Shown here piece by piece: positions 35,367 through 43,426 of a stretch of 63,141 nucleotides of DNA; the first letter of the stretch is position 1; the number at the start of each line of letters is the position of its first letter. A program made the position numbers and the translations under genes. Source of the DNA: Pseudomonadota bacterium (lineage in GTDB: Bacteria; Myxococcota_A; Polyangia; GCA-2747355); assembly GCA_016702545.1 (NCBI GenBank), contig JADJDT010000025.1:1-63141 (forward strand). Direction: 5' to 3'. Under the pieces are notes generated by a model. It ran no database searches and had not been told where the DNA came from. It saw nothing but the letters and a program-made list of their open reading frames with translations.

Positions 35367-36263
35367 ATGCACTCGATGACGGGGTTCGGTCGCGCCGTCT
35401 TCACCGTGGGGGGCGCCGCCTACCGCGTCGAGCTGCGCTCGGTCAATAGCCGCTTTCTCGACCTCAAGCTGCGTTTGCCGTGGTTCGACGGTGAGCTGGA
35501 GAGCCGCATCGCGGCCACCGTGCGCGAGCGCGTGCCGCGTGGACGGATCGATCTCTCACTGTGGGATGACCAGGGTCCCGGGGGCGCGGGCGCGGGCGCG
35601 GGACCGCAGCTCGATCGCGCGCTGGCGGCGCGCATGGCGTCGGCGGTGGCCGAGCTGGGCGAGTTGTGCGGTGGCGATCGCCATTGCGCCGCACTGCTGA
35701 TCGGGGCGGTGCCCGGGCTGGTTACGCTCGGTGCGACGCGTCCGGAGAGCGCGGCGCTGTGGGAGGGCGCGAAGGGCGATGGTCTGGCCCACGCGCTCGA
35801 TGTGGCGTTACAGCAGCTCGTGGAGATGCGCGCCCGCGAGGGCGCAGCGTTGGCTGACGAGCTGCGCCAGCAGCTCACACGACTGCGCGAGCTGGCGGCC
35901 CAGATGGTGGCGCTGGCGGCCCAGGAGCCCGCTCGCCGGCAGCAGCTGTTGGCGGGACGCTTGGCGCAGCTCTTGGCCGGCCCGGTCGACCCGCAGCGGT
36001 TGGCGCAAGAGGTGGCGCTGCTGGCGGAGCGCGCCGACGTCAGTGAGGAGCTGGCGCGGCTCGGCAGCCACTTCGAGCAGCTCGAGGCGGCGCTGCGGGC
36101 GCGTGAGCCGATCGGCCGGCGGATCGAGTTCCTGCTGCAAGAGGTGCATCGCGAGCTCAATACGCTGGCCGCCAAGGCGACCGCGCCCGAGCTCGGGGTG
36201 CTGGTGCTGGACGCCAAGTCGTGGCTGGAGAAGCTGCGCGAGCAGGCGCAGAATGTCGAATAG
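35367..36263 (+). CDS. YicC/YloC-family endoribonuclease
   Basis: 298 residues. The N-terminus MHSMTGFGRAV and ELRSVNSRFLDLKLRLP, the central helical part, and the C-terminal EPIGRRIEFLLQEVHRELNTLAAKA are family signatures. YicC proteins are hexameric endoribonucleases affecting small-RNA stability. A GAGAGAGP-type Gly/Ala tract (about 72-79) is a local expansion. ATG at 35367 has a GGAG site. Commonly found directly before gmk, as here. Confidence 0.93.
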   Translation: MHSMTGFGRAVFTVGGAAYRVELRSVNSRFLDLKLRLPWFDGELESRIAATVRERVPRGRIDLSLWDDQGPGGAGAGAGPQLDRALAARMASAVAELGELCGGDRHCAALLIGAVPGLVTLGATRPESAALWEGAKGDGLAHALDVALQQLVEMRAREGAALADELRQQLTRLRELAAQMVALAAQEPARRQQLLAGRLAQLLAGPVDPQRLAQEVALLAERADVSEELARLGSHFEQLEAALRAREPIGRRIEFLLQEVHRELNTLAAKATAPELGVLVLDAKSWLEKLREQAQNVE

Positions 36264-36338
36264 CCGTCAACGAGGCGCTCGTGCCTCGCGCTGGCTGCGA
36301 TCCGGCGCTTGCTGGCTGCGATCCGCATGGGGTGAGCC

Positions 36339-36977
36339 GTGGTGACCACTGATCGGGGTCTGTTGCTGGTCGTCTCCTCGCCCTCGGGCGCGGGGAAGAC
36401 CACGCTCTGTCGTCGGCTGCAGCGAGAGTTCCCGGCGCTGGCGTTCTCGGTCTCGTACACCACGCGCCCGCCGCGCACGGGGGAGCGCGCGGGTCACGAT
36501 TACCACTTCGTCTCGCCGGAGAAGTTCAGTGCGATGGTCAGCGCCGGGCGCTTCGCCGAGTGGGCGGAGGTGCATGGCGAGCGCTATGGCACCGATCGCG
36601 AGCCGCTGGGCTTGGCGGTGGCGGGCGGTCGCGACGTGCTGTTCGACGTCGACTGGCAGGGCGCCCGGGCGCTGCGCGCGGCGTTTCCCATCGACACCGT
36701 GCTGGTCTTCGTCCTGCCGCCGAGTCTCGGCGAGCTGGAGGGTCGCCTTCGCGGCCGCGGCACCGACCCGCCCGAGATCGTGGCTCGGCGGCTAGCGCGC
36801 GCGGGCTCGGAGCTGAGCTGCTTCACCAGCTACGACTTCCTGGTGATCAACGACGAGGTCGAGCGCGCCTATCAGGAGCTGCGCGCGATCTACGTCGCGG
36901 CGCGCTGCGCGCAGCTGCGACGCGCCCCCTTCGCTCGCGTCCTCGCAGCGCAGCTCGAGCCGCCGAGCGCGGGCTGA
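36339..36977 (+). CDS. gmk: Guanylate kinase
   Basis: 212 residues from GTG 36339. It phosphorylates GMP to GDP. P-loop SPSGAGKTT, GMP-binding SVSYTTRPPRTGERAGHDYHFVS, EVHGERYGT, and DVLFDVDWQGARAL are all present. A direct repeat of gctggctgcgatccg lies in the 75-base gap after yicC. Confidence 0.95.
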   Translation: MVTTDRGLLLVVSSPSGAGKTTLCRRLQREFPALAFSVSYTTRPPRTGERAGHDYHFVSPEKFSAMVSAGRFAEWAEVHGERYGTDREPLGLAVAGGRDVLFDVDWQGARALRAAFPIDTVLVFVLPPSLGELEGRLRGRGTDPPEIVARRLARAGSELSCFTSYDFLVINDEVERAYQELRAIYVAARCAQLRRAPFARVLAAQLEPPSAG

Positions 36978-37083
36978 GGCTCGGGCGGTGCACCATATTG
37001 CCCCGACGGGCTGTGCGCCCTAGACTCATCGCCGGCCCCGACCGCGGCGCGGACCTCAACCGCCGCGTCGGCCCCGAACTCCG

Positions 37084-39318
37084 ATGAAGCTCGATCCGCC
37101 GCCACACGTCGTTGCTCCAGCCGCAGCCCTCGAGAGCCCCGAGGCGACAGCGGAGCAATCGCTGCGCCCGCGCGTCGCCGAGATCCTGGAGAAGGTGCTG
37201 CACTACAACCCCAGCGCCGACGTGGCGCTGGTCGAGCGCGCGTTTGTGGCGGCAGCGCGCGCCCACGCCGGCCAGTATCGCAAATCGGGCGAGCCCTACC
37301 TCGTGCATCCGCTGGGCGTGACCGCCGTCATCGCCGACCTCAAGCTCGACGTGCCGAGCCTCTGTGCGGGGCTGTTGCACGACTGCGTCGAAGACACGGA
37401 GATGACGGTCGAGCAGGTGGCGGCCGGTTTCTCGCCGGCGATCGCGGCCCTGGTCGATGGTGTGACCAAGCTCGGCCGGCTGCCCTGGAACACGCGCGAG
37501 GAGCGTCAGGCGGAGAACTTCCGCAAGATGCTCGTGGCGATGGCCGAGGATATCCGCGTGATCCTGATCAAGCTCGCCGACCGCACCGACAACATGCGCA
37601 CGCTCGGCCATGTGTCTGAGGAGCGACAAGAGCGCACGGCCCGCGAGACGCTCGAGATCTACGCCCCCCTCGCCAATCGGCTCGGCATTCACTGGTTGCG
37701 CGCCGAGCTCGAGGACCTGGCCTTCCGCTACCTCTATCCCAACGAGTATCGCGCGCTGATCGACGCGCTGGCGGCCTCGGCCGAGGAGCGGCGTGCCTAT
37801 ACCGCGCAGGTCGAGGGCATCCTGCGCCAGCTGATGAGCGACAACGACCTGGCGTGCGAGGTCTGTGGCCGCGCCAAGAACCTGTGGGGCATCTACGCGA
37901 AGATGCGTCGCACGCAGCGCACGCTCAACGACATCCACGACGTGGTCGCCTTCCGCGTCGTGACGCACAGCATTCGCGACTGCTACGCCGCGCTCGGCGT
38001 GGTGCACGAGCACTTCACGCCGATCCCGGGCCGCTTCAAAGACTACGTCGCGATGCCGAAGCCCAATCAGTATCAGTCGCTGCACACCTCGTTGATCGGC
38101 CCGCGAGGCGAGCGGCTCGAGGTCCAGATCCGCACGACCGACATGCAGCGCGTGGCCGAGGAAGGCGTCGCCGCCCATTGGGTCTACAAGGAAGGCGCGA
38201 GCCTGCTCTCGAACGATGATCAGCAGAAGTTCGCCTGGCTGCGCCAACTGGTCGAGTTCCAGCGCGACCTGCACGACCCGGCCGAGTTCATCGACGCGGT
38301 GAAGATCGATCTGTTCAGCGACGAGGTCTACGTCTTCACGCCCAAGGGCGACGTCAAGGCGCTGCCGGCCGGCGCGACCCCGATCGATTTCGCCTTCGCG
38401 ATCCACACCGAGGTTGGCCTGCACTGCACGGGAGCGAAGGTCAACGGGCACATCGTGCCGTTGCGCTACCGCCTGCGCAACGGGGACACCGTCGAGATCG
38501 TCACCAACCCGAAGCAGAAGCCCAGCAAGGACTGGCTCAAGTTTTGCGCCACCGCGCGGGCGCGCGCCAAGATCCGCCACTTCATTCGGCGCGAGCGTCG
38601 CGAGCGCGGCCGCGCGCTGGGCTGGGAGCTGCTCGAACGTGCCTTGCGCGCCCAGGGCCACTCGCTGAGCAAGCTCGAGAAGGACGGACAGCTCGACCAA
38701 GCGGCCGTCAGCTTGCACGTCGGCAATCGCGCCGAAGAGCTACTGATGCAGGTCGGCTTCGGCAAGGTGACGCCGATACAAGTGGTGCGCACCCTGCTGC
38801 CGGAGACCGTGGTCGAGGAGCCACCGGAGCCGGCAACGAACCGCCTGATCAGCATCTTTCGCAAGGCGCGCCGCCGGCCGGCTCCCAGCGGCATCCGCGT
38901 GCAAGGGGAGGATGACGTGCTCGTGCGCTTTGCCCAGTGCTGCCACCCGCTGCCGGGCGACGCGATCATGGGCTTCATCACGCGCGGGCGCGGTGTGACG
39001 GTGCACAAGCTCGATTGCTCGAAGGCCCTCGACCTCGATCCCGAGCGGCGGATCGAGGTGGCGTGGGATAGCGCGGCCAAGGTCGAGCACGCCGTCAAGA
39101 TCAACGTGCATGCCACGGACAAGCCGGGCCTGTTGGCGGAGATGACGCGCGCCTTCTCCGAGCAGGGCGTCAACATCGCCCAGGCCAACTGCCGCGTCAC
39201 GGCCACGGGCCGCGCGATCAACACGTTTCACGTGCAGGTCGCCCACCTCGACCACCTCAAGCAGGTGATGCGAGCGATCAAGAAGATCAAAGGCGTGTAC
39301 TCGGTCGACCGGCTCTAG
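37084..39318 (+). CDS. Bifunctional (p)ppGpp synthetase/hydrolase (RelA/SpoT family)
   Basis: 744 residues. The HD hydrolase domain (about 45-200) keeps H75 and HD...ED at H99/D100 and E103/D104, so hydrolase activity is expected. The synthetase domain (about 240-370) has KNLWGIYAKM, DVVAFRVV and NQYQSLHTSLIGP with EVQIRT. TGS (about 405-465: EVYVFTPKGDVKALPAGATPIDFAF) and a C-terminal ACT domain (about 665-744) complete the standard Rel layout. It governs the stringent response. rpoZ, often between gmk and spoT, is absent; the gap is only 106 bases. Confidence 0.95.
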   Translation: MKLDPPPHVVAPAAALESPEATAEQSLRPRVAEILEKVLHYNPSADVALVERAFVAAARAHAGQYRKSGEPYLVHPLGVTAVIADLKLDVPSLCAGLLHDCVEDTEMTVEQVAAGFSPAIAALVDGVTKLGRLPWNTREERQAENFRKMLVAMAEDIRVILIKLADRTDNMRTLGHVSEERQERTARETLEIYAPLANRLGIHWLRAELEDLAFRYLYPNEYRALIDALAASAEERRAYTAQVEGILRQLMSDNDLACEVCGRAKNLWGIYAKMRRTQRTLNDIHDVVAFRVVTHSIRDCYAALGVVHEHFTPIPGRFKDYVAMPKPNQYQSLHTSLIGPRGERLEVQIRTTDMQRVAEEGVAAHWVYKEGASLLSNDDQQKFAWLRQLVEFQRDLHDPAEFIDAVKIDLFSDEVYVFTPKGDVKALPAGATPIDFAFAIHTEVGLHCTGAKVNGHIVPLRYRLRNGDTVEIVTNPKQKPSKDWLKFCATARARAKIRHFIRRERRERGRALGWELLERALRAQGHSLSKLEKDGQLDQAAVSLHVGNRAEELLMQVGFGKVTPIQVVRTLLPETVVEEPPEPATNRLISIFRKARRRPAPSGIRVQGEDDVLVRFAQCCHPLPGDAIMGFITRGRGVTVHKLDCSKALDLDPERRIEVAWDSAAKVEHAVKINVHATDKPGLLAEMTRAFSEQGVNIAQANCRVTATGRAINTFHVQVAHLDHLKQVMRAIKKIKGVYSVDRL

Positions 39319-39341
39319 CCCCAAGACAAGCGCGTCGCGCG

Positions 39342-39410
39342 ACCGATAGCACCCGATCGAGACAAACCGATAGCACCCGATCGATAAAAATAGCCCCCGA
39401 TCGATACAAC
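39342..39410. repeat. 24-bp tandem array after rel
   Basis: Three units of the type ACCGATAGCACCCGATCGA with A-rich ends begin near 39342, 39366 and 39390, the third lacking its first bases. Each contains the palindrome CGATCG. It is unusually AT-rich for the window. Confidence 0.75.
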
Positions 39411-39451
39411 AGGTGGAAGGTGGATGGGAACGGTGGGGCGGTGACCGGGTG

Positions 39452-39540
39452 GATTCGTGCGCCGGCGATTCGTGCGCCGGCGATTCGTGCGCCGGCGATT
39501 CGTGCGCCGGCGATTCGTGGCGATTCGTGCGCCGGCGATT
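39452..39540. repeat. 15-bp tandem array GATTCGTGCGCCGGC
   Basis: Four perfect consecutive units (39452-39511) are followed by a truncated one (GATTCGTGGC) and a fifth perfect unit (39522-39536). A decayed unit follows. Each includes GCGCCGGC, which can pair with GCCGGCGC in the next unit. It lies between the 3' ends of rel and the 55-codon gene. Confidence 0.9.
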
Positions 39541-39571
39541 CGCTCGGATCAGCGGCCCGCGATCGCTGGAA

Positions 39572-39739
39572 TCAGCGGGTGGCCGGCTTCGGTGCCGGTT
39601 GGCCCGGCTCGCCCAGCGCCGCGAACAACTCAGCGTAGCTCAGCGTGCTCTTGCGTGCCGTCAGCGCCTTCCGCTTGTGACCCGCCTTGCGTCTGCGCAT
39701 GCGCCGACGCTCCTCGACAATACATGTGTTTGAAGCCAT
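39572..39739 (-). CDS. Small basic protein, 55 residues
   Basis: Translation from ATG 39739 gives a protein starting MASNTCIVEERRRMRRRKAG and ending GEPGQPAPKPATR. GGAG stands eight bases before the ATG. It has a strongly basic N-terminal half (HKRKALTARK), then a short helix-like STLSYAELFAALGE and a Pro-rich tail. It looks like a nucleic-acid-binding or ribosome-associated small protein. I do not recognise a named family. It is transcribed divergently from the pseudokinase gene. Confidence 0.6.
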   Translation of the reverse strand: MASNTCIVEERRRMRRRKAGHKRKALTARKSTLSYAELFAALGEPGQPAPKPATR

Positions 39740-39949
39740 TGCAGTCTCCGTGGCGGAGCACTCTTAGCGGATCGCCTTGGCGCTGTCAAATGCGGCGAGC
39801 GCGGTTGCGTTGTAAGGCGCGCGCTGGTGGGTTGTAATGCGGATGGGCGGCGGGGCGGGGGCGCGTCGGTGCTCGCCGCGACAAGTGCGTGGCACCGGCG
39901 CTAGTTGGTGTAAGATGCAGCCGCAGACAAGCCACGGAGAGGACTGTCG

Positions 39950-41887
39950 ATGAGCGGTGAAGCCATTCCGCGTACGAGCCCCTGCCCCAAGTGCTCGGGC
40001 CAGAACCCCGTGGATGCCGTTTTTTGCGGCTTCTGCGGCGCCAGCCTCCGCGAGCGCAAGGCGCCGGCGCCCGAGAAGGCCACGCTCTTCGGTTACGTCG
40101 CCGATGGCGTGTTGCATGCGGGTGCGATGCCTCCAGCCGCAGCGGCGGCCGTTGCGGTGGCCCCGCCGACGCCCAGTCGCGCCGCCCCCGCGCCGGGTCC
40201 AGGACCGGCGGCGGCCCGGGGCGTCTCCGATCCCGTGCCGTTGCTGGCGGGGCGCTACCGGCTGGGGGCGAGCTTGGGGCGCCTGCCGGTCGGGGAGTTG
40301 CGCTCGGCGGTCGACGCCTCCGGCGGCGCAGCGGTGACGATGCTGCTGTTGAATCCTGCCGTGATCGCGTCGGCGCTCGAGTTGGAGCGGGCTCGTCGCG
40401 AGCTGCGCCAACTGCAGAAGGCCGAGGGCCCGCAGCTGCTGCGCGTGATCGACCACGGCCGGAGCGCGGACGATGGGTACTTCATTGCCATCGAGCCGCT
40501 GCAGGGCACGAGTTTGGCCGATCTCGTGGCCAGGGGCCCGCTCAGCCTGGCCGTCGCCGCGCGCGTCGCCGGCGAGGTGGCCGAGGCGCTCGCCGCCGTG
40601 CAGAAGGTGGGAGTCGTGCATCGAGACGTGGCCCCAGAGAACGTCTGGTTGCTCCCCGACGGCTCAGCGCAGGTGCTGTGTTGCAGTGTCGCCGCGCCGA
40701 TCGCGGGCGAGATCCACGGCACGGCGGCCTTCATCAGCCCGGAGCAGGCCAGCGGGCGGCCCGTTGACCAGCGCTCGAATATCTACAGCCTCGGGGCGCT
40801 GCTGTACTTCATGCTCGCGGGCGAGCCGCCCTTCGTCGGCGATCCGGTGGCGTTGCTGCGGCAGCACCAGGAGGATGAGCCGCCGACCCTCAGGCAGCGC
40901 CGGCCGGACCTCGATTTGCCCGCGCGGGTCGATGCGTTGGTCAGCAAGGCGATGTCCAAGGTGCCGAGCCGTCGGCACCTGACGCTGCGCCAGCTGCTGC
41001 GTGAGCTCGAGGCGGTCGTTGTGCCACCCGTGTCGGCCGAGCTTCCACCGCCCGCGAGTGCGCAGCCGATGACCACGCCGGTCCACGGCGTGACGAGCTT
41101 GACCGGAGGCGCGCGTCCGCCGTCATCCGAGTGGGCGGCCGCGCGGCAGCCTACGGCGGCGCCCACGCGACCGCCCGCGGCTCAGGTCACGGCTGCGGCA
41201 GCTCCGGCCGGACCGCCGGTGGCGATGACGAGCGCCGGATCGCTGCTGGGGGTCGAAACGAGCCCAGTGCCAGTGGTCGCAGGGGCCTCGACCTCGGCAT
41301 CGACCACCAGCGCACCGGGCGCAGGTATCGCGGCGCTCAGCCCTGGCGCCGCTGTCGTGGCCCCGACCATGATCAGCCAGGTCGATCCGGGCTCGCCGCT
41401 GCCGGTGCCGCCACGGACGCAGCAAGCGCCCGCACCGCGGCCGAGCACGTCCGCGCCGGCCGCCCCAGTGGCGAAGCCGAGCGCGGCTGTCGCGGGGGGC
41501 AAGGCGCCGGCCGGTGAGGCCGCAGCGGGCGGTCAGGGCGCCTTTCGCGAGACGATGTGGTTCTTTCGCGGCGAGGTCGAGTCGGCGATGGCCGAGCAGG
41601 GGGCCGCACCCGAGGCCGCGCTCCCCGATCCGCAGCAGCTCGCCGAGAAGTACACCGACGCGACCGACCTGAGCGACGAAACCGCCCAGCGACTCTCCCT
41701 GCGCACGGGCAAGACGCAAATGATGCAACGGCCGGCAGTACCGCCGAGCGGAGCCGTGCCGGGCGCTCCGATGGACGTCGAGGATCTGGTGGGCGAGTTC
41801 AACCAGGGTCGCAAAATTGGCATCGCCCTCGGCGTGGCGCTGGCCGTGGCGGCGCTGGCTGCGATCCTCTGGTTCGTGCTGCGCTGA
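39950..41887 (+). CDS. Zinc-ribbon pseudokinase with C-terminal membrane helix
   Basis: 645 residues. ATG at 39950 follows GGAGAGGA. The zinc ribbon CPKC...FCGFCG is at 12-29. The kinase-like domain (about 103-350) keeps fold markers: HRD at 224-226, N231, FISPEQASG at 261-269, DQRSNIYSLGALLY. Key catalytic residues are lost: the glycine loop is LGASLGRLPVG, the VAIK Lys position is Leu (VTMLLL), HRDLKPEN reads HRDVAPEN, and DFG is replaced by Cys-Cys-Ser. ATP-dependent catalysis is therefore unlikely. A long Ala/Pro-rich region leads to one C-terminal helix (IGIALGVALAVAALAAILWFVL). It may be a scaffold or allosteric partner for the other kinases. Confidence 0.85.
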   Translation: MSGEAIPRTSPCPKCSGQNPVDAVFCGFCGASLRERKAPAPEKATLFGYVADGVLHAGAMPPAAAAAVAVAPPTPSRAAPAPGPGPAAARGVSDPVPLLAGRYRLGASLGRLPVGELRSAVDASGGAAVTMLLLNPAVIASALELERARRELRQLQKAEGPQLLRVIDHGRSADDGYFIAIEPLQGTSLADLVARGPLSLAVAARVAGEVAEALAAVQKVGVVHRDVAPENVWLLPDGSAQVLCCSVAAPIAGEIHGTAAFISPEQASGRPVDQRSNIYSLGALLYFMLAGEPPFVGDPVALLRQHQEDEPPTLRQRRPDLDLPARVDALVSKAMSKVPSRRHLTLRQLLRELEAVVVPPVSAELPPPASAQPMTTPVHGVTSLTGGARPPSSEWAAARQPTAAPTRPPAAQVTAAAAPAGPPVAMTSAGSLLGVETSPVPVVAGASTSASTTSAPGAGIAALSPGAAVVAPTMISQVDPGSPLPVPPRTQQAPAPRPSTSAPAAPVAKPSAAVAGGKAPAGEAAAGGQGAFRETMWFFRGEVESAMAEQGAAPEAALPDPQQLAEKYTDATDLSDETAQRLSLRTGKTQMMQRPAVPPSGAVPGAPMDVEDLVGEFNQGRKIGIALGVALAVAALAAILWFVLR

Positions 41888-41934
41888 ACGCCCGGCTGCC
41901 GGAATGAAACGCCCGGCTGCCGGAATGCCCGGCT
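41887..41934. repeat. 21-bp direct repeat between convergent gene ends
   Basis: AACGCCCGGCTGCCGGAATG occurs at 41887 and 41908, and a third partial unit (cccggct) runs into the KOW gene's stop. It contains CCGGCTGCCGG, a small palindrome. Confidence 0.8.
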
Positions 41935-42862
41935 AGAGCTTGACCGCGTCCTCCCCGCTGAGCCTGACCGCCACCGATCCCAGCAGCACCTTGAGGCCGC
42001 CCTTGGCATCGGTCGCCTGGACCAGACCGACCTTGCCGGTGAAGGGCCCGCGGGTCACGCGCACGCGGTCGCCCTTGGCCAGGCCGCGCGCCTTGGTTTC
42101 CTGCTGGTGGACGCGCAGCGCCTGGCGCACCGAGACGAAGTCGTTGTCGCGGCGCCAGGCGCAGTAGTGCAACACCGGGAGCAGGCGATCGAGCAGGCCG
42201 CCGAGGCGATCGGCGAGTGCCGGGCCGGCAGCGATCGCCTCAAGGCGATCGATCGTGCTGCGAATCGACAACCAGCCCTGCGCCTGCGCCAGCGCACCGA
42301 GCAGCGTCTGCAAGGCGGCATCGTCGATCCCCTCGGCGCTCAGCGGCGGGCGGCCATCGAGCTCGATCGAGAAGGCGCTGGAGAGGCCCCGTAGCGCTTC
42401 GAGCAGCCGCTCGCGCTGGAAGAAGTCCTGGCTCTTGCGGACGAGGTTGCTGATATCGACGGTCGCGTCGGCGTGCAGCCGCAGGGCGACCTCGAGGCGA
42501 TCCCGATCGATCGTGACGCAAAGAAAGACGTGTTGCCGCAGGGGCGAGGGGTCGCCGATCAGCGAGGCGATGCTGCGCTGGCGGGTCAGGAGTCCGTCGA
42601 GCTCCAGCCGCGCCTCCGCGTTGCGCGACAGGGAGAGCTGCTGGCGCTCGACGCGATGCTGATTCCACAGCGCTGGGTGCTCTGCGCTCAACTCGAAGGC
42701 GAGCGGCGTGCCGTCGCCGACGTGCAGCCGTGGAGCGAGGCCGCGGGCCAACGCTTCGAGCTTCTCCTTGACCTCGAGCCGCTGGCGATTGAAGACGTTG
42801 CTCGCCCACTTCTCCGGGCGGTAGGTGTCGAAATCCGCTGCGGAGAAGCCGGTGAATTGCAC
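41933..42862 (-). CDS. Hypothetical protein with C-terminal KOW motif
   Basis: 309 residues. It begins MQFTGFSAADFDTYRPEKW, an opening reminiscent of several small uncharacterised FTGF-type families. The middle is helical (about 60-230) without recognised motifs. The C-terminus GLAKGDRVRVTRGPFTGKVGL ... VLLGSVAVRLSGEDAVKL is a KOW motif like that of NusG and ribosomal L24/L26, implying binding to RNA or a ribonucleoprotein. The upstream region contains a cluster of strong hairpins. Function unknown. Confidence 0.65.
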   Translation of the reverse strand: MQFTGFSAADFDTYRPEKWASNVFNRQRLEVKEKLEALARGLAPRLHVGDGTPLAFELSAEHPALWNQHRVERQQLSLSRNAEARLELDGLLTRQRSIASLIGDPSPLRQHVFLCVTIDRDRLEVALRLHADATVDISNLVRKSQDFFQRERLLEALRGLSSAFSIELDGRPPLSAEGIDDAALQTLLGALAQAQGWLSIRSTIDRLEAIAAGPALADRLGGLLDRLLPVLHYCAWRRDNDFVSVRQALRVHQQETKARGLAKGDRVRVTRGPFTGKVGLVQATDAKGGLKVLLGSVAVRLSGEDAVKL

Positions 42863-42900
42863 GGCGCCGATTATCGCGGGCGCGTCACCGCAGTGTCAAT

Positions 42901-43119
42901 CACGCGGCTCGCGATCCGCGTGCCAGCGGCGAAGGCTCCTAGCCCGTGAACAAGCGCGTTGTGGCGTGAGCCGTTTGTTTACGGGCTAGACGAGCCGACA
43001 GGCGAGCGTTATGGGGTGAAGTCGCGGGGATTCACTCCCCGCGACGAGGGGGCTTTGCGAAAGCCCCCTGAGTCATATCCAGGCCCAAAACGAGCGCGGG
43101 ACGCGCTCGTTTTGAGCCT
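42901..43119. repeat. Cluster of five successive hairpins
   Basis: The hairpins are CACGCGG/CCGCGTG (42901-42922), TAGCCCGTGAACAA/TTGTTTACGGGCTA (42940-42988, one mismatch), GTCGCGGGGA/TCCCCGCGAC (43021-43045, perfect), GGGGGCTTT-GCG-AAAGCCCCC (43048-43068, perfect), and AGGC..AAAACGAGCGCG-gga-CGCGCTCGTTTT..GCCT (43081-43119). The last holds the stop codon of the small gene that follows it. Together they fill the region between the two minus-strand genes. Confidence 0.8.
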
Positions 43120-43339
43120 AGCGGGCGTGACCGCCGGCACCTTCTTCGTCGAAGGTGCTGATGTCTACGCCGGCCTCGTGATCGAGGTCGACCTCCTCGC
43201 CCGGACTGCGCGTCGGCGACGGAGACGCGATCGCAGCGGGTGCTCCCACCGCGGTCGCGGCGGAGTCGGGCGCGCGGGCAGCGCCGCTGCGTTGATTGAA
43301 GCGCTCTAGCGCCTGGCACAGCTCGTCGTAGGGAATCAT
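43118..43339 (-). CDS. Small acidic hypothetical protein, 73 residues
   Basis: ATG at 43339 is preceded by GAGGTGACC, a good ribosome-binding site. The protein starts MIPYDELCQALERFNQRSG, has an Ala/Ser/Pro-rich middle and ends EEVDLDHEAGVDISTFDEEG. This ordered-linker-acidic composition and the ribosome-binding site make it credible. No family is recognised. It lies 87 bases downstream of tmk on the same strand, and its stop falls within a long hairpin that may act as a terminator. Confidence 0.6.
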   Translation of the reverse strand: MIPYDELCQALERFNQRSGAARAPDSAATAVGAPAAIASPSPTRSPGEEVDLDHEAGVDISTFDEEGAGGHAR

Positions 43340-43426
43340 GGTCACCTCGATGCGCGGATGATGAACTGCCGGCGATCGTAGCCCGCCCCGGCCTCGAGGG
43401 GCAAGGTTCGCGGCCTGCGCTGGCGA

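Noticed and set aside
39452..39540. The 15-bp repeats as a CRISPR array or iteron origin
   Set aside because: No spacers, and no replication initiator, DnaA boxes or partition gene nearby.
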